Origin: Morchella semilibera
Taxonomy: Eukaryota; Ascomycota; Pezizomycetes; Pezizales; Morchellaceae
Length of the DNA: 64,000 nucleotides
Direction of reading: 5' to 3'
NCBI GenBank assembly: GCA_009192285.1
Contig: CM018608.1
Location: 124,001 to 188,000, forward strand
The notes beneath the pieces were generated by a model, which worked only from the letters and a program-made list of their open reading frames with translations, did no database searches and was not told where the DNA came from. Position numbers and translations under genes: made by a program. Of this stretch, positions 23,821 to 35,194 are shown piece by piece. Position 1 is the stretch's first letter. Each line of letters starts with the position of its first letter.

Positions 23821-26800
23821 ATGGATTCATTTTATGATAGGCTCAAGGATTGGAAAAATAAATTGCACCCGCGACGTATAGACCTGGTTGGGGATTATGC
23901 GGGAAGAGAGCTCTTTATCGTTGAAGGGGACTCTCTTCTCCGTCAGGCCTCAGCGACGAGAGGATAGATATGGAAGGTATAATACTCACTGACTACCCAC
24001 CCCCTCTACTGCACATCTGGTTCCTCTAATCAATTGACCGTATGACTAGATGGGTTTCAATTGCTACATCTGGTCTATGTTGTAGAATCCTTTCTACTCA
24101 ACTTGAAGAAGCGGGGGTGTAATTTTCATTTGGTTTTCTTTAACGGTTCGTCACACTAGATTAGTTATGACTATGGCGTGTTACTGTTTAAGCTGACAAT
24201 TTTCTGATTGAATAGAAAACAAATATAATGCCGTTTCCGGGCGGGAGTCGGTCTACAAACGCCTGTTTGCACGCTCAGCAATAATCCAACATTTGGTAAA
24301 CACCTCCAAGGCAGAAATTGAAACCAAGAGCGAATCAGAAGGAACTTTTCGTGTCTTCCAATTCAAAAATCCATATCATGACGATTTTGAACAGTATCTT
24401 GAAGCCAACAAGCCTTATTTTGTAATGTGTCATGAGGGTAAGGGGAAGATGAGCAAGGGCGCCAGGTTTCTTACGATAGGATTTGCCTGGAGGATGGTTG
24501 TGGCTGATTATAACGTCGCCTGGATCAATACAGTTGAGTTTCGGGATAGTAAAGTAAGGAGATCACCCCCCCTCCCCTTTAATATTTTTCCCCAAATACT
24601 AATTCCCCCCTCAGGTTATTATATCAATTGTTCAGGGCGGGCCTAGAGTTTTGATAAAACATTTACCAATTCAATCGCGTAAAGCCTACGAACTTCTCGA
24701 CACAGTATACTCTCAGAATGCTCACAGTTACAAATTTGCCGAAGTCTCCAGTGACCAAATTTTTACAGAACGAGAGTTAATGGCTGTGGCCTCAATATCC
24801 ACACTACTCAAAAGAGTGAATACAGACCCCGGAGAAGTAGACCTGAGTATAGTGTCGTTTTTGCTACACGTGGCGCTCCTCAATCACTTATCTTTGCCTC
24901 AAAGACATATAGCTCCTGCACCAGAAAATGAGATGTTACCTGCAACAGCCAGAGAGTTAGTTGTTATTTCTTATCACCTTCTCGGTTATAAAGATTATCT
25001 ACAAGCTGCATCCCAGTTGAAGTGTCGAAACATTCATGATTTTATTGATGGAAGATTACTTGTGAAATTGGAGTATGGATTGAAGAACGGCGAAATTCCA
25101 CTCGAATCTATTCCAGCAGCCGTTGTATCCGACTTTGTGCGAATGGCCAAAGCGATAGAGGTATCCTGTGGGCATCAGATCTTACTGGGGAGGCTTTTTC
25201 CACCAGAGAAACAGTCCCTCCTATTCCCCTCGAGGATGCCACCCAACAAGCTAGTCAAGAAACCAATCCATACAACGACGTTCGAAGTTCTACCATTTTC
25301 AAACCCAGCATTTGATCCATTCTTATCTCAGATAAAACTGAACATTGATTCTTTGGCTGCTTCGCAAGAGGTTGGTGAGTTAAAAAAGGAAATGTCTGAT
25401 AGGGACCGCCGAAAACTCAGCTCAAAGAGTCAATCTATTCGAAACTTCCCGGTCTGGAAGCCAAGTACCAACAAGTGGCCTGCAGGAAGAGCAAGAATCC
25501 GGGATCAAAGGGGCGCCTCTGATATGGCGAAGTATGCTGCGTCTCTTATTGGTGCAAAGGGGAAGATTCTGGAGCCTATAGTTATCACGAATGGCCCCCC
25601 AAGCTTACGAAGCACTCAACCTGCCCCAGCTGCAAAGACTACGCAGCGGGCTGGGAAAAAGGAGCGGCTGCCAAGCAAAAAGGAGATGATCCGTGCTGAA
25701 AACAACAAAAAACTGATCGATAAGGGTGACCTCACTCTTCTGCGCATGTGGAAAACCTTATGTGGTGACATCCAGGAGATCACGGGCGATCTTGCCAAAC
25801 TTTCACAGTTGGAGCCATTCTTAGACAAGATAAGCTCTACGCCGTCAGAGAAAGGGGATATTATCGATTGCGAGGTTAGGATATATAAGATCTGGATATT
25901 GCAGCGGCTTTGGACAAACTGCTGCCGAGAAAATAAAAGAAAAGATAGCTACGATATCATAGCGAAGATCTTTAGTGAAGTCAAAATCCTACTAGGCTCA
26001 AAGGGCTTAACGAGGACGATCCATAAGATACTGGCAAATTTCTTCGAATCTTTGGGCATACCGTTGCCACCACGCTTGATAGCGGGTCCTTTACTAGAAG
26101 ACCATCTCTCTTTCAAGATTTCTTGGGATGGAACCCCTCTAGTAGATATCAAGCTTCAAATGAGCTCTACGGAGTTTCAGCTGTTGTATTGCGGACAGTA
26201 TATGGATCGCAATATGGATTCGAGGCCAGACCCTAGAGTTCCATTTGAGCCTGATGGCTGGCAAAGAAAAGTTTTGGACGAGATTGACCAAGATAACTCT
26301 GTGTTTGTGGTTGCACCAACCTCCGCTGGAAAGACGTTTATCTCCTTTTACGCTATGGAGAAGGTTGGCACTTGCCCGCCGTCATATTATTGACCAAACG
26401 CTAATTAGATTTATAGATTCTAAGATCTGGCGACGACTATGTACTGGTTTATGTTGCGCCGAACAAAGCTTTGGTGATTTTTCACTCCCCCTTTTCTGAA
26501 TCATGAGCAATCACTCTCTCGATGAACTAATACTAAGATTCCATAGGTCAACCAAGTAGCAGCAGAAGTTCTAGCACGCTTTCAAAAAAGATACCCGCAC
26601 GCTGGGAAATCGGTTTGGGCAATTCATACTCGAGACAGGCGTATTGGCAACCCCACTGGTTGTCAAATCCTCGTTACCGTACCCCACATACTACAAATCA
26701 TGCTCCTTGCGCCGAGTAATGCAAATTCGTGGTCCAGACGTGTAAAGCGTATTATATTTGACGAAGTTCATTGTATCGGCCAAGTCGAAGACGGTGCCGT

Positions 26801-29584
26801 TTGGGAGCAGCTCATCATGTTGACACCGTGCCCCATCATCGCCCTGTCAGCAACTGTTGGAAACCCACAGGAGTTCAGCAAATGGATGCAATCTACACAA
26901 GAGTCTCTTGGTATCAAGTTAAAAATGGTGCAACATCATCACCGGTACTCCGATTTACGTAAGATGCTTTACGTTCCACCAAAGAATTACTCTTTTGGCG
27001 GCCTGACGAAAGAGCGCGCGTTTCCGAGATTGGAAAGCTCATCTAGCTTTATTCCGGTACACCCTGTGTCTTCCTTGATAGATCGATCTCGCGGTATGCC
27101 AGAGGATCTCGCTCTAGAGCCTAGAGATTGTCTATCGTTATATAGGACCATGAAGGAAAAGTCAACCGAAAAATATCACCTGGATCAAAGACTTGATCCG
27201 GAGACATATTTCTCAAAGTTCCCCATAATTCACAAAGTCAATGTAATAAGTTGGGAGGCCGAGCTCAAGACTGTTCTCAGATATTGGATGGGCATGTCTG
27301 ACTCACCCTTCCATAGTGTTGTCCAAACACTAATGGGTCCCCTGCGTGAGGACCTCGCAATGGTTCCTCAAAGGGATCAACAGCAGACCAACGGCGACTC
27401 AGCTGAAGGTGACGAAAAATCTCTGGAGGAAGCCGTAGAAGCGGCTTGTAACCTACCAGCCCTTTTCATGTCAACCCTTCCTCTCCTTGATGAACTCAAC
27501 AAAAAAGATGCATTACCCGCAATTATATTCTCTTATGACCGGGAGATATGCGAGAAACTGTGCAATAATATCGCAGGGCGGCTCGCTCGTGCTGAGACGA
27601 AATGGCGGAAGACAGATGTTGGCTGGAATGACACCCTGCGCAAATGGAAGGAGTACAAGGAAGCCAAAAATTCCTCTCTTATGAAAAAAAAGATGAAGGC
27701 CGATGCAAGAAACGCTGAAGGCTCCAAATCAGAAAGGCTTCGAGAAGAGAAGTCAAAGGAATCTAGTTTCTTTGATTCATTCAACCCTCATATCCCATCA
27801 CCTCAATTCTCATTTGCAGACAACAGCAAGTACAGCTATCAAGAGTTGATGGAGAATTTTAAATTTCTATCTAGGTTCAGATTACCAGATGGGGTATTGA
27901 GTGCTTTGGGACGTGGGATTGGTGTTCACCATTCTGGACTCAATCGTGAGAATTCACCACCCTACTACACACTGATCTGAGTAATTTGCTAACAATCTTT
28001 TTTGAAATTAGGCCACTATCGTCAATTGTGGGCCAAACTTTTCAAAAAAAAAAAATTGCGCTAACTTCTGTTTGATTTTTTAGGGTTGAGATACTCTTTA
28101 GAAAAGGTTTCTTGCGTGTTGTCGTTGCTACTGGTAAGCTTAAGCCTAGAAATATTGCTAAAAAATTTACGAGGGCCTAATCGTCGATAGGGACTCTCTC
28201 GCTTGGAATAAATATGCCCTGTAAGACTGTCATCTTTGGAGGTGACAGTATTTGGTTGACAGCCCTTGAATACCGCCAGTCATCTGGAAGAGCTGGAAGA
28301 CGTGGTTTCGACGTCTTAGGAAACGTTATATTTCTTGCAGTCCCGTTAGGAAAAATCCGTCGACTCATTAGTTCAAAACTCCCTTCGCTAATTGGACATT
28401 TCCCTATCCAAACATCTTTGGTTCTTCGCCTCTTTACCCTTCTGCATGAATCCAACAGCTCAGAACATGCCAAGAAGTCTATTAGTGCACTACTATCGCA
28501 GTCAAGGTTGTCTGTAGGAGGTGATACTTTTAAAGAGCAGATTCTCCATCACGTTCGTTTTTCTATCGAGTTCCTGCGGAGGCAGAGGCTACTAGGGCCT
28601 GGGGGCGAGCCGATCAACTTTTCGAGGCTCACAGGCTATCTGTATTATACAGAAGACAGTAGTTTCGCTTTTCATGCACTACTCAGGGCTAAGTATTTCC
28701 ACTCCCTATGTGCGGAGATATCGCAAAGTCCGCGTGCAACTTGCATGAGATTGATGCATGTATTGGCGAATTTATTTTGCCGAGTGCGATGTGAAACTAA
28801 CTTTGTCCGGGGATTATCTCCTCTACCCCCTGCTGCCGCTGAAATCTTAGCAGAGCATAATAACAGGACCCTCCAGGTCTATACAAGTTATGTCAAGACC
28901 TTTGCAGCGGAATACTGCAAGGATACCACTGACAATGTTTTGCCCTTCAGTCACTCCGTGTGCGGCGGCGGGGGCATCGAAGGAGCACTTCCACTAGAGC
29001 CACTTCCACCCGTAGAGGCCCGATCAGCTTTCGTTGCTCTATCAGGTCCGGATGACAACTTCACCTCCATATCTGACCTAGCAGACTCTGTCCGCACCGG
29101 AATATTCCTTGAAAGCGCTGCTGTGCCATACTTGGACACCAGCGGGGAGACTCCTTTCAACTCATACCTCCTCGACTTTTACCGCCACGGAGAGATCAAG
29201 ACGCTCGTGCGGCAGAACGGTATACGAACCAGCGAAATCTGGTTCCACCTCAACGACTTCAGTCTCATCCTCGACACCATCGTCACCAGTCTCAGAAACT
29301 ATATAACCTGCGACGGCGATGATGACGCCGGCGATGCAGCCGGCCTGGGCGATATCGAGGATTTCGAGCAAAAGGAAAAGACCCTGGGGCCAAAAGACGA
29401 CCTCTCGACGGGCGAGGATGAGGGTGAGGAGGAGGAAGAGGAAGAGGAAGAGGAGACGGACGACGAAGACTCCTTGGATCTATCAGACCTGGGGATGGCT
29501 GACGATGGTATGAGCAAAGTCTTGAAGGCATTTATCAGGCTGAGGCAAAGGTTTGATCTGAAGTTTAAGGAAATGTGGTCTTGA
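23821..29584 (+). CDS. DDX60: DDX60-like Ski2-family DExH RNA helicase
   Basis: Nine exons: 23821-23976, 24050-24145, 24216-24553, 24615-26363, 26417-26473, 26547-27945, 28012-28027, 28084-28133 and 28191-29584, about 1751 residues, close to vertebrate DDX60. The N-terminus has the DDX60-type RELFIVEGDSLL and GFQLLH segments. Helicase motifs are APTSAGKT (Walker A), FDEVHCIG (DEVH box), ALSATVGN, VHHSGLNR, GTLSLGINMP and QSSGRAGRRG (motif VI). A Glu-rich acidic stretch lies near the C-terminus. Vertebrate DDX60 is linked to antiviral RNA responses; the fungal role is not known to me. The reading phase requires one extra base in exon 1 near 23950, where GCCTCAGCG interrupts the conserved run between GDSLL and SDERIDME. 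Exon 7 is only 16 nt. Apart from the exon 1 break, all joins keep phase. Confidence 0.9.
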
Positions 29585-30072
29585 TTTTCAAATTTTTGTT
29601 GGCAGAATCGGTGGAGTTGGAAATTGGGGAGTACAATGTGTACCTGGAGAAGAGGGGTTCCTTTAAAGCGTTCCGTTATTTCAGGGTTTTGGCTGGATCC
29701 AGTTCCCTTTCCCATATCTTATTCTTATAAAGCTTAAGAACAGCTGGCCCAATAAATACTGTTTCTCCGTTTGTGTTGCTTTCACATACCACTTACTACG
29801 GTTAGGATCAAAGAGCATGAAGAGTAAGTAGCACTGATACATATAAGAAATTTAGTTTGTAACAAGATAACTCCAACGAGCATGATATGTAGTTCAGACC
29901 CAAGCACCGGGCAAAAAACTTGCTAGCCATACACCTCTAGCTACAGTAAAAGAAAAAAAAAGAAAAAAAAAGAAAAAATACCTACACCAATTCCCGCAAG
30001 ATTGCTATACCCAAAGAAAAAACAGACCGGCATTGTCTATTCTCAGCCGTGCCTCTCTCTAGAAGCACCCCA
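29585..30072. other. Convergent 3' spacer between helicase and NIPSNAP genes
   Basis: About 490 bp holding the 3' ends of two convergent genes. It contains an A-rich tract near 29947-29979 (runs of A broken by single G). No coding feature. Confidence 0.6.
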
Positions 30073-31296
30073 CTAACTAACCGGGCTCCACGGCAACGGC
30101 ACCAAGATCCTACTCTCCATCTTATTAATCAGCGGCACTGTCTTATGTACAGTGTCGCTCCACCCCCTCTCATTCCAGCTCTGCTCCCTCCCCACCTGTC
30201 TTTCGCGCAGATCCGCGAACTGCCACAAGTGGTGGACGGTGTTGAGGCTGCCAACCTGACAGAACCAAGCACCGACGCCCTCCATGACGTTCTTGCGCGC
30301 CTGAAGTCCGCGCCGCCAGTGTGTCTCCCATTCGAGGAGGTTGCCGGGCCGCAGGGTGTATGTGCGGAGCTCGAAGATTCCGCCGAGGGAGCGCGGGGGC
30401 GTAGTTGGCCAGAAGGAGAACTCTTGCATTAGGTCTGTACGGCGGGAGTTGAGGTACTTTGGAAGCTGGGATTGGAATTTCTCCCAGGAAGGGGAATGAG
30501 AGAGGCGGGAATGTGTTTGGTGGTATCCGGCGTCTGGGGGGTGTTAGCATATAAATTGGTTGTGGGGAGGTTTGGGGGAGAGGGGGGAGGGGGCAGATTG
30601 ACCCCCCCAATTGGTGGTGTGGCGGAGGGGTAATGATTTGGAAGCAGGAAATATGTCATAGTAAACAATAGTAGTACTTACATCCTTGGTACTCCCAGAT
30701 ATGAACTATTTCAAAACCGTGTTAGTCCCATGCAATTAGTAGTAACAACTTTACGGTAACCACTAACCGAATGTCTCACAGTCCCCAATCTCTGTCTTCC
30801 AGCTCCCAACTAAATGACAGCTATTTTCCCTCTCCCCCGCCACCTTCGGATACTCCTGGCCGACCAGCTCAATATACTCTGCTACCTTATCGGGTTTGAC
30901 ATGGTGGAATTCGATGGCATGCACATACTTTCCCCTAGCGAGGACCTTTCCGTAGCTCTGCTCCATCTCACGCTCCTCCTTCTGCCCCTGCTCGGACCCG
31001 TACAGGATACTTTTTACGATACCGCCATGGTGGTGGTGGTGGTCACCAGCTTCGCCGGAACCGGCAGAGGCGAGGTTCTGGGCCTCGGCGTTCTTCTTGT
31101 TGGCACGGAGCTGCTTGCGGAAGTCAGAGACACGGGTTTTGAACTCGGTCGTGGACTCGTCGCTGTGGGTTATGCTAGCGAGTGAGGGTATTTTTGTAGC
31201 AGTAGAATTTCCTCGAAGAAGGGCTGATGTGGTGAGGGGACGGATAGAGGTGAGGGACCGTGGTAGGGAGCGGGGAAGATGGCGGGGAATTAACAT
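30073..31296 (-). CDS. NIPSNAP family mitochondrial protein
   Basis: Three exons, 31296-30768, 30705-30682 (24 nt) and 30533-30073, join in phase to 337 residues. The N-terminus (MLIPRHLPRSLPRSL...) is Arg/Leu/Ser-rich without acids, a typical mitochondrial presequence. A His run (HHHHH) near residue 85 is low complexity. Two ferredoxin-like NIPSNAP repeats follow: the first around YVHAIEFHHVKPDKVAEYIEL and HIWEYQGY, the second around IFELRTYTLRPGNLLEWE and HHLWQFADL, which are characteristic family segments. NIPSNAP proteins are mitochondrial, and in mammals are connected to mitophagy; their biochemical role in fungi is unclear. The gene lies head to head (1 kb) with the split-barrel protein gene at 32337. 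The small middle exon carries the HIWEYQG core, so it is well supported. Confidence 0.88.
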
Positions 31297-32336
31297 GGTG
31301 AGTTGATGGTATTTTGATAATTAATGGAACAGCAGCAGTACTGTATCTTTGAGTGGATGAGGGAATTCAGAGACAATTGGTTGGAGGAGAAGAAGGGGGG
31401 GGGGGATGAGGGGAAGGGAAGGAGGAAAGTGAGAGAGGTAAGTGAAGTGAAGTGAAGTTGGCGTAACAGGGCCATTGTACCTGAATTAAATGCTCGGTGT
31501 CACATTTTACTGCTGCCAGGCAGTTTCCAAGGTTTATTTTGCGGGGGAACTTTCGACCCCCCTCACGTGCAGCGGGGGGTAGCTGTTGGTCAGCCCCAGT
31601 CTTGGCATTACATCAACGTGGGGTCGAGTGATGTGCTGTGAGCGCAAAAAACACTCCGAGATGGGGGAATATATCTGATAGAGACTTGGGAGGATGTGTA
31701 GAGATAAGTAGATATACCAGTTGGTACGGGTTGTAGCTGCTACATATAATGCATACAATCATGCTGTAGCACTGGTAGCACTGGTAGAACATTACCCAAT
31801 GAGGTATTTACATATGCGCGGTTGAGTATGGTATCCCCTATGTGAAGAGAGAGAGAGAGAGAGACACAGAGTAACTGTACCTGGTATATCCGATACGTAC
31901 AGGCCGGTTACAGGGGGTATTGACTGATATTCCATTGATCACATGTATCACCGTTCTGAATACTAAGCAATTAATTGCAATATATCAATCAATGTCAGAG
32001 TTCCTACATAAGTCAACGGGGCAGCACTCATCTCCCATCTTCTTGTAACTCTACTTGCCCTTAGACAGTTATCGACATAACTGTTGTGTAATATCATCTC
32101 CCTTTTGCACTCTCTCACTCAGGGTTCAACCAGCGCCAAGAACACCCAGGTCACGGGTTTAGCGGGGCCCATCACTTCTCGATCTTCAGCCTTTGTCGTC
32201 ATCTACGCCATCGGTACTCCCGACAAAACTCCATCTCAGGCAGAGTACAGATAACAACAAGCTCAGGGGTCCATTTGCTTTTAAATACCCCCCTCGCTGG
32301 TAATTTTCAAATCCACGACTCTTTTTTGCAGCACAT
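31297..32336. other. Divergent promoter region
   Basis: About 1 kb between the divergently oriented NIPSNAP and split-barrel genes. It carries a G run near 31397-31405 and a (GA)n run near 31848-31864. No open frame with features is seen. It probably contains the promoters of both genes. Confidence 0.5.
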
Positions 32337-33237
32337 ATGGCTACGGCAACATCAATTCCGAACGCAAATCCGGCAGCGGCGTCGTGCGAGCTGCCACCAG
32401 AGGTGGTGGCCTGCCTGAAGAATGCGAGATATGTGAGTTTTTTTTGTTTACTTTTTTTACATAGGGATTTGGAGTTGGTTGCGCAGAATTGGTTTTGCTA
32501 ATGTTTGACTACAGCTTCATCTCGCCACCTCTGATGGACTCTGGCCTCATGTAAGCTCCAAACCCCATTTCTTAAACCAAAAAACAGCTTTCGGTCACTA
32601 ACAAATCCCCCAGGTCTCCCTGATGAACTACACCTACCTCCCGAGCACCCCCTACCGCCTCCCCCCCAACAACATCCGCTCCAGCACGTCCGCCACCGGT
32701 CCCGTCATCGTCATGACCACCCAAGCCGGCACCAAGAAGACCCTCAACCTCACCACGAATCCGCGCGTCTCCCTTCTCGTCCACGATTGGGTCTCGCACC
32801 GCCCGTCAATATCCTCCACAAACCCGTTCTCAACCTCCCCCACGCTCACCACCCACGCATTCCCACAGGAGCAGCAGCCCGCGCAGCCATCATCACTATC
32901 AGCGTTCCTGACGAACCTCAACTCGGCGGCGCTCAGCTCAATCTCGGCGACGCTCAATGGCTATGCGCACCTCATTCCGCAGGGGTCCGAGGAGGAGGAG
33001 TATTACCGCCAGGTGCACAGGGAGAACAATCCGCAGAGTGGGGATAGATGCTTTCTCGAGGGCGCGGAGGTCAGGGTTGTAGTTGTGAGGATTGGATGGG
33101 CGAGAGTCGCAGATTATAGGGGCGGTGTTACGGACTGGAGGGCGAGTGGGGAGGATGGGGAGGGGGATGATGGCGGGATGGGCGTTGATGTGCACCATGG
33201 GGGAGGTGCGGGCGCGGGGATTGTCAATGGCGTGTAG
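32337..33237 (+). CDS. FMN-binding split-barrel protein (pyridoxamine 5'-phosphate oxidase-like)
   Basis: Three exons, 32337-32432, 32515-32550 and 32614-33237, join in phase to 251 residues. The N-terminus (ELPPEVVACLKNARYLHLAT) and the following SDGLWPHVSLMNYTYLP segment are typical of the PNPOx-like family found in fungi, related to uncharacterised yeast proteins Ylr456w/Ypr172w. The core continues with PVIVMTTQAGTKKTLNL and NPRVSLLVHDW. Residues about 120-185 are a Ser/Thr-rich insertion, and the C-terminus from about 220 is Gly/Asp-rich. Such proteins bind flavin but lack a demonstrated pyridoxamine oxidase role. The 36-nt middle exon contains the conserved HLATSDGLWPH core, which supports the splice model. 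There is a related yeast family, but the function here is inferred only at fold level. Confidence 0.85.
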
Positions 33238-34780
33238 TTGGGTAGCGGGGTGCCCATGGTCTTTTTTTATATAGCTTTTTTTTTTTTTGCGTCTGCCCAT
33301 GTTAGGCTTTATCTTTATGGCAGTAGTAGTAGTCGTAGCGGGATTAATTTGAGGTAGGAATTAGCCTCATAGGAAATAGCCCCACAGTAAAATGGCAATT
33401 ACCCATAATGGTGTTTTGCTCTCTTTCCTTCATTGGTATTCCTTACGTGCATAATGACGTCCCCCTAAGATTCGGAACGTTTTATGTATGTACCTACATG
33501 TATGTAGGTAATCCCCAAATATACACTTGCGGCTCTTCAAACCCATACCAAACCGAATCAGCCTGATTGACCTGACGGGCGATCACACCTGCAGCATGAC
33601 GCCCTGGCCGGGCAGAGATCCTGTCTTAGCGCGCGCGCGCCCACACACAATCCATGACCTCTGATGATGTCCATCTACCGAGATGAGACGAGGCGAAACA
33701 TGTCCTATAAGTAATTCCGGAAAGTGGGATGCGAGAGGGGGGTTATGAGAGATGCTATCAATGGGGTTCGAATACCACCTCTGGAGTATATTATCTATAG
33801 ACTTTGAGTGTTGGTGTTCTACCCCCCCTTTCCCTTCCTCCCCTTTTCTCGTGAGATTTGTAGCTACGGGGAGTAGAACAAAGCACCAACTCCGCTCGTT
33901 TCGCCGTGTTGCGCAATCTTACTTAGCGCACGTGCACGCCGCAATTTCGGCAGTCCCCCCGGAACCAGGCCGGCTCAGGGTCCTTTCTGCTAGCTAGCTA
34001 CGTAGGTGGGGTGTGGGGAGGCGGGGTGTATGTGGGGAGATAAGTTTAATTTCCTCGCGAGATGAGATGAGATGGGATGGAGCGATTAGGCCTGGATGGA
34101 TGGCGGTGGACCGTGGGTCCGCGAGCCGTGGTTGGGTTTGTATGTATAGTATAGTATATACATGTATGAAGTATCAATCAGTACATGTGGGTTTTGGGTT
34201 TGGTTTTGGCGGTCATGGGTCCTCGTTCGTTTGGTTTTGCACTTCTTTAGTTTGGGTTCACGGGCCATCACTCTGTTGGTAAACTACGCTCCAGTCACCA
34301 GCACTCACTCACTCACTCACACTCGATCAGCACAACGCAGATGTTTTCAAAAACTAATATGTATGTGTATTTTATTTTTTAATCAAACCCCCAGTACTAG
34401 TAATAGTAGTAACAGAAGAAGACCAAGAAACCGCCCAAAAAAAAAAAACACCAATCCAAACACCCCCGTCATCCCAATTCGTAAAAAAAAAAATAATAAA
34501 AAGAACAATAAAAAAAACTCCAAGCCTTTTTTTTACAAGAAGAATAGATATATATATATAAATGGTGATACCAAAAAGATAAACAGAGGCCTCAGCTGGC
34601 AACAATCATAACGAGCGAATTGCAGCACAGCGCAAGAACGAAGTAGAAAGTAAAAAAGAATGTATCCGACAACACTAGGTTGCTCCAGTCCCGCTCTCCT
34701 CAAAGAGCGCTCATATCACCCATATCCTCCACGCCGTCACCAACTTCTTGGTTTAGACAGCCACTTTCCCCCCCGTCGCT
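33238..34780. other. Intergenic stretch, no recognised gene
   Basis: No gene is supportable. The region contains a near-perfect palindrome TACCTACATGTATGTAGGTA near 33490-33510, a GC alternating run near 33631-33641, and A-rich runs at 34437-34515. Open frames overlapping here are low complexity. Confidence 0.5.
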
Positions 34781-35194
34781 CTACAACAGCCAGAAGGCCG
34801 CACCGAGGACAACAGCGCCCATGCCTGCCGACACCCTGAATGCGCCGGGTGCGGCACCAACGAAAGGAACAGCGGAGGGGCTTCCGGTCGCGAGAGAGGT
34901 ACCGTTACCAGTAGCACTAATTGGGGGTTTAGAAACTGTTGTAGTGGCATTCGAAATCGCACTGGAGGGGTAGGAGGATGAGGGAGGGGTGAGGGTAACT
35001 GACGTGCTTGATGGAGGGACGCCAGTCATGGTGACGAAAGTGACTTGTGTAGAGGTGACAGTCGTGCGTACGGTGGTGGTGCTGCTGGAGAATGAGGTTT
35101 CGGCGGCAGATGGGGCGGTGGTGGCGTCTTGCGCAAAGACGAAGAGGGGGGTAAGAAGGAGGAGGAGGAAAGAGATGATGCTGGTGGAGTGCAT
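34781..35194 (-). CDS. Small Ser/Thr-rich secreted, probably GPI-anchored protein
   Basis: A single-exon frame of 137 residues. Residues 1-21 form a clear signal peptide (MHSTSIISFLLLLLTPLFVFA). The middle (about 25-110) is dominated by Ser, Thr, Pro and Val with two potential N-glycosylation sites (NAT, NGT), typical of heavily O-glycosylated wall proteins. The C-terminus is hydrophobic (GAVVLGAAFWLL) after small residues, as in GPI-anchor signals. No catalytic domain is present. It probably ends up in the plasma membrane or cell wall. Similar low-complexity proteins are common in filamentous fungi and evolve fast, so no family name can be given. A short fungal-type promoter would lie upstream at 35200-35500. 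Confidence 0.75.
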   Translation of the reverse strand: MHSTSIISFLLLLLTPLFVFAQDATTAPSAAETSFSSSTTTVRTTVTSTQVTFVTMTGVPPSSTSVTLTPPSSSYPSSAISNATTTVSKPPISATGNGTSLATGSPSAVPFVGAAPGAFRVSAGMGAVVLGAAFWLL

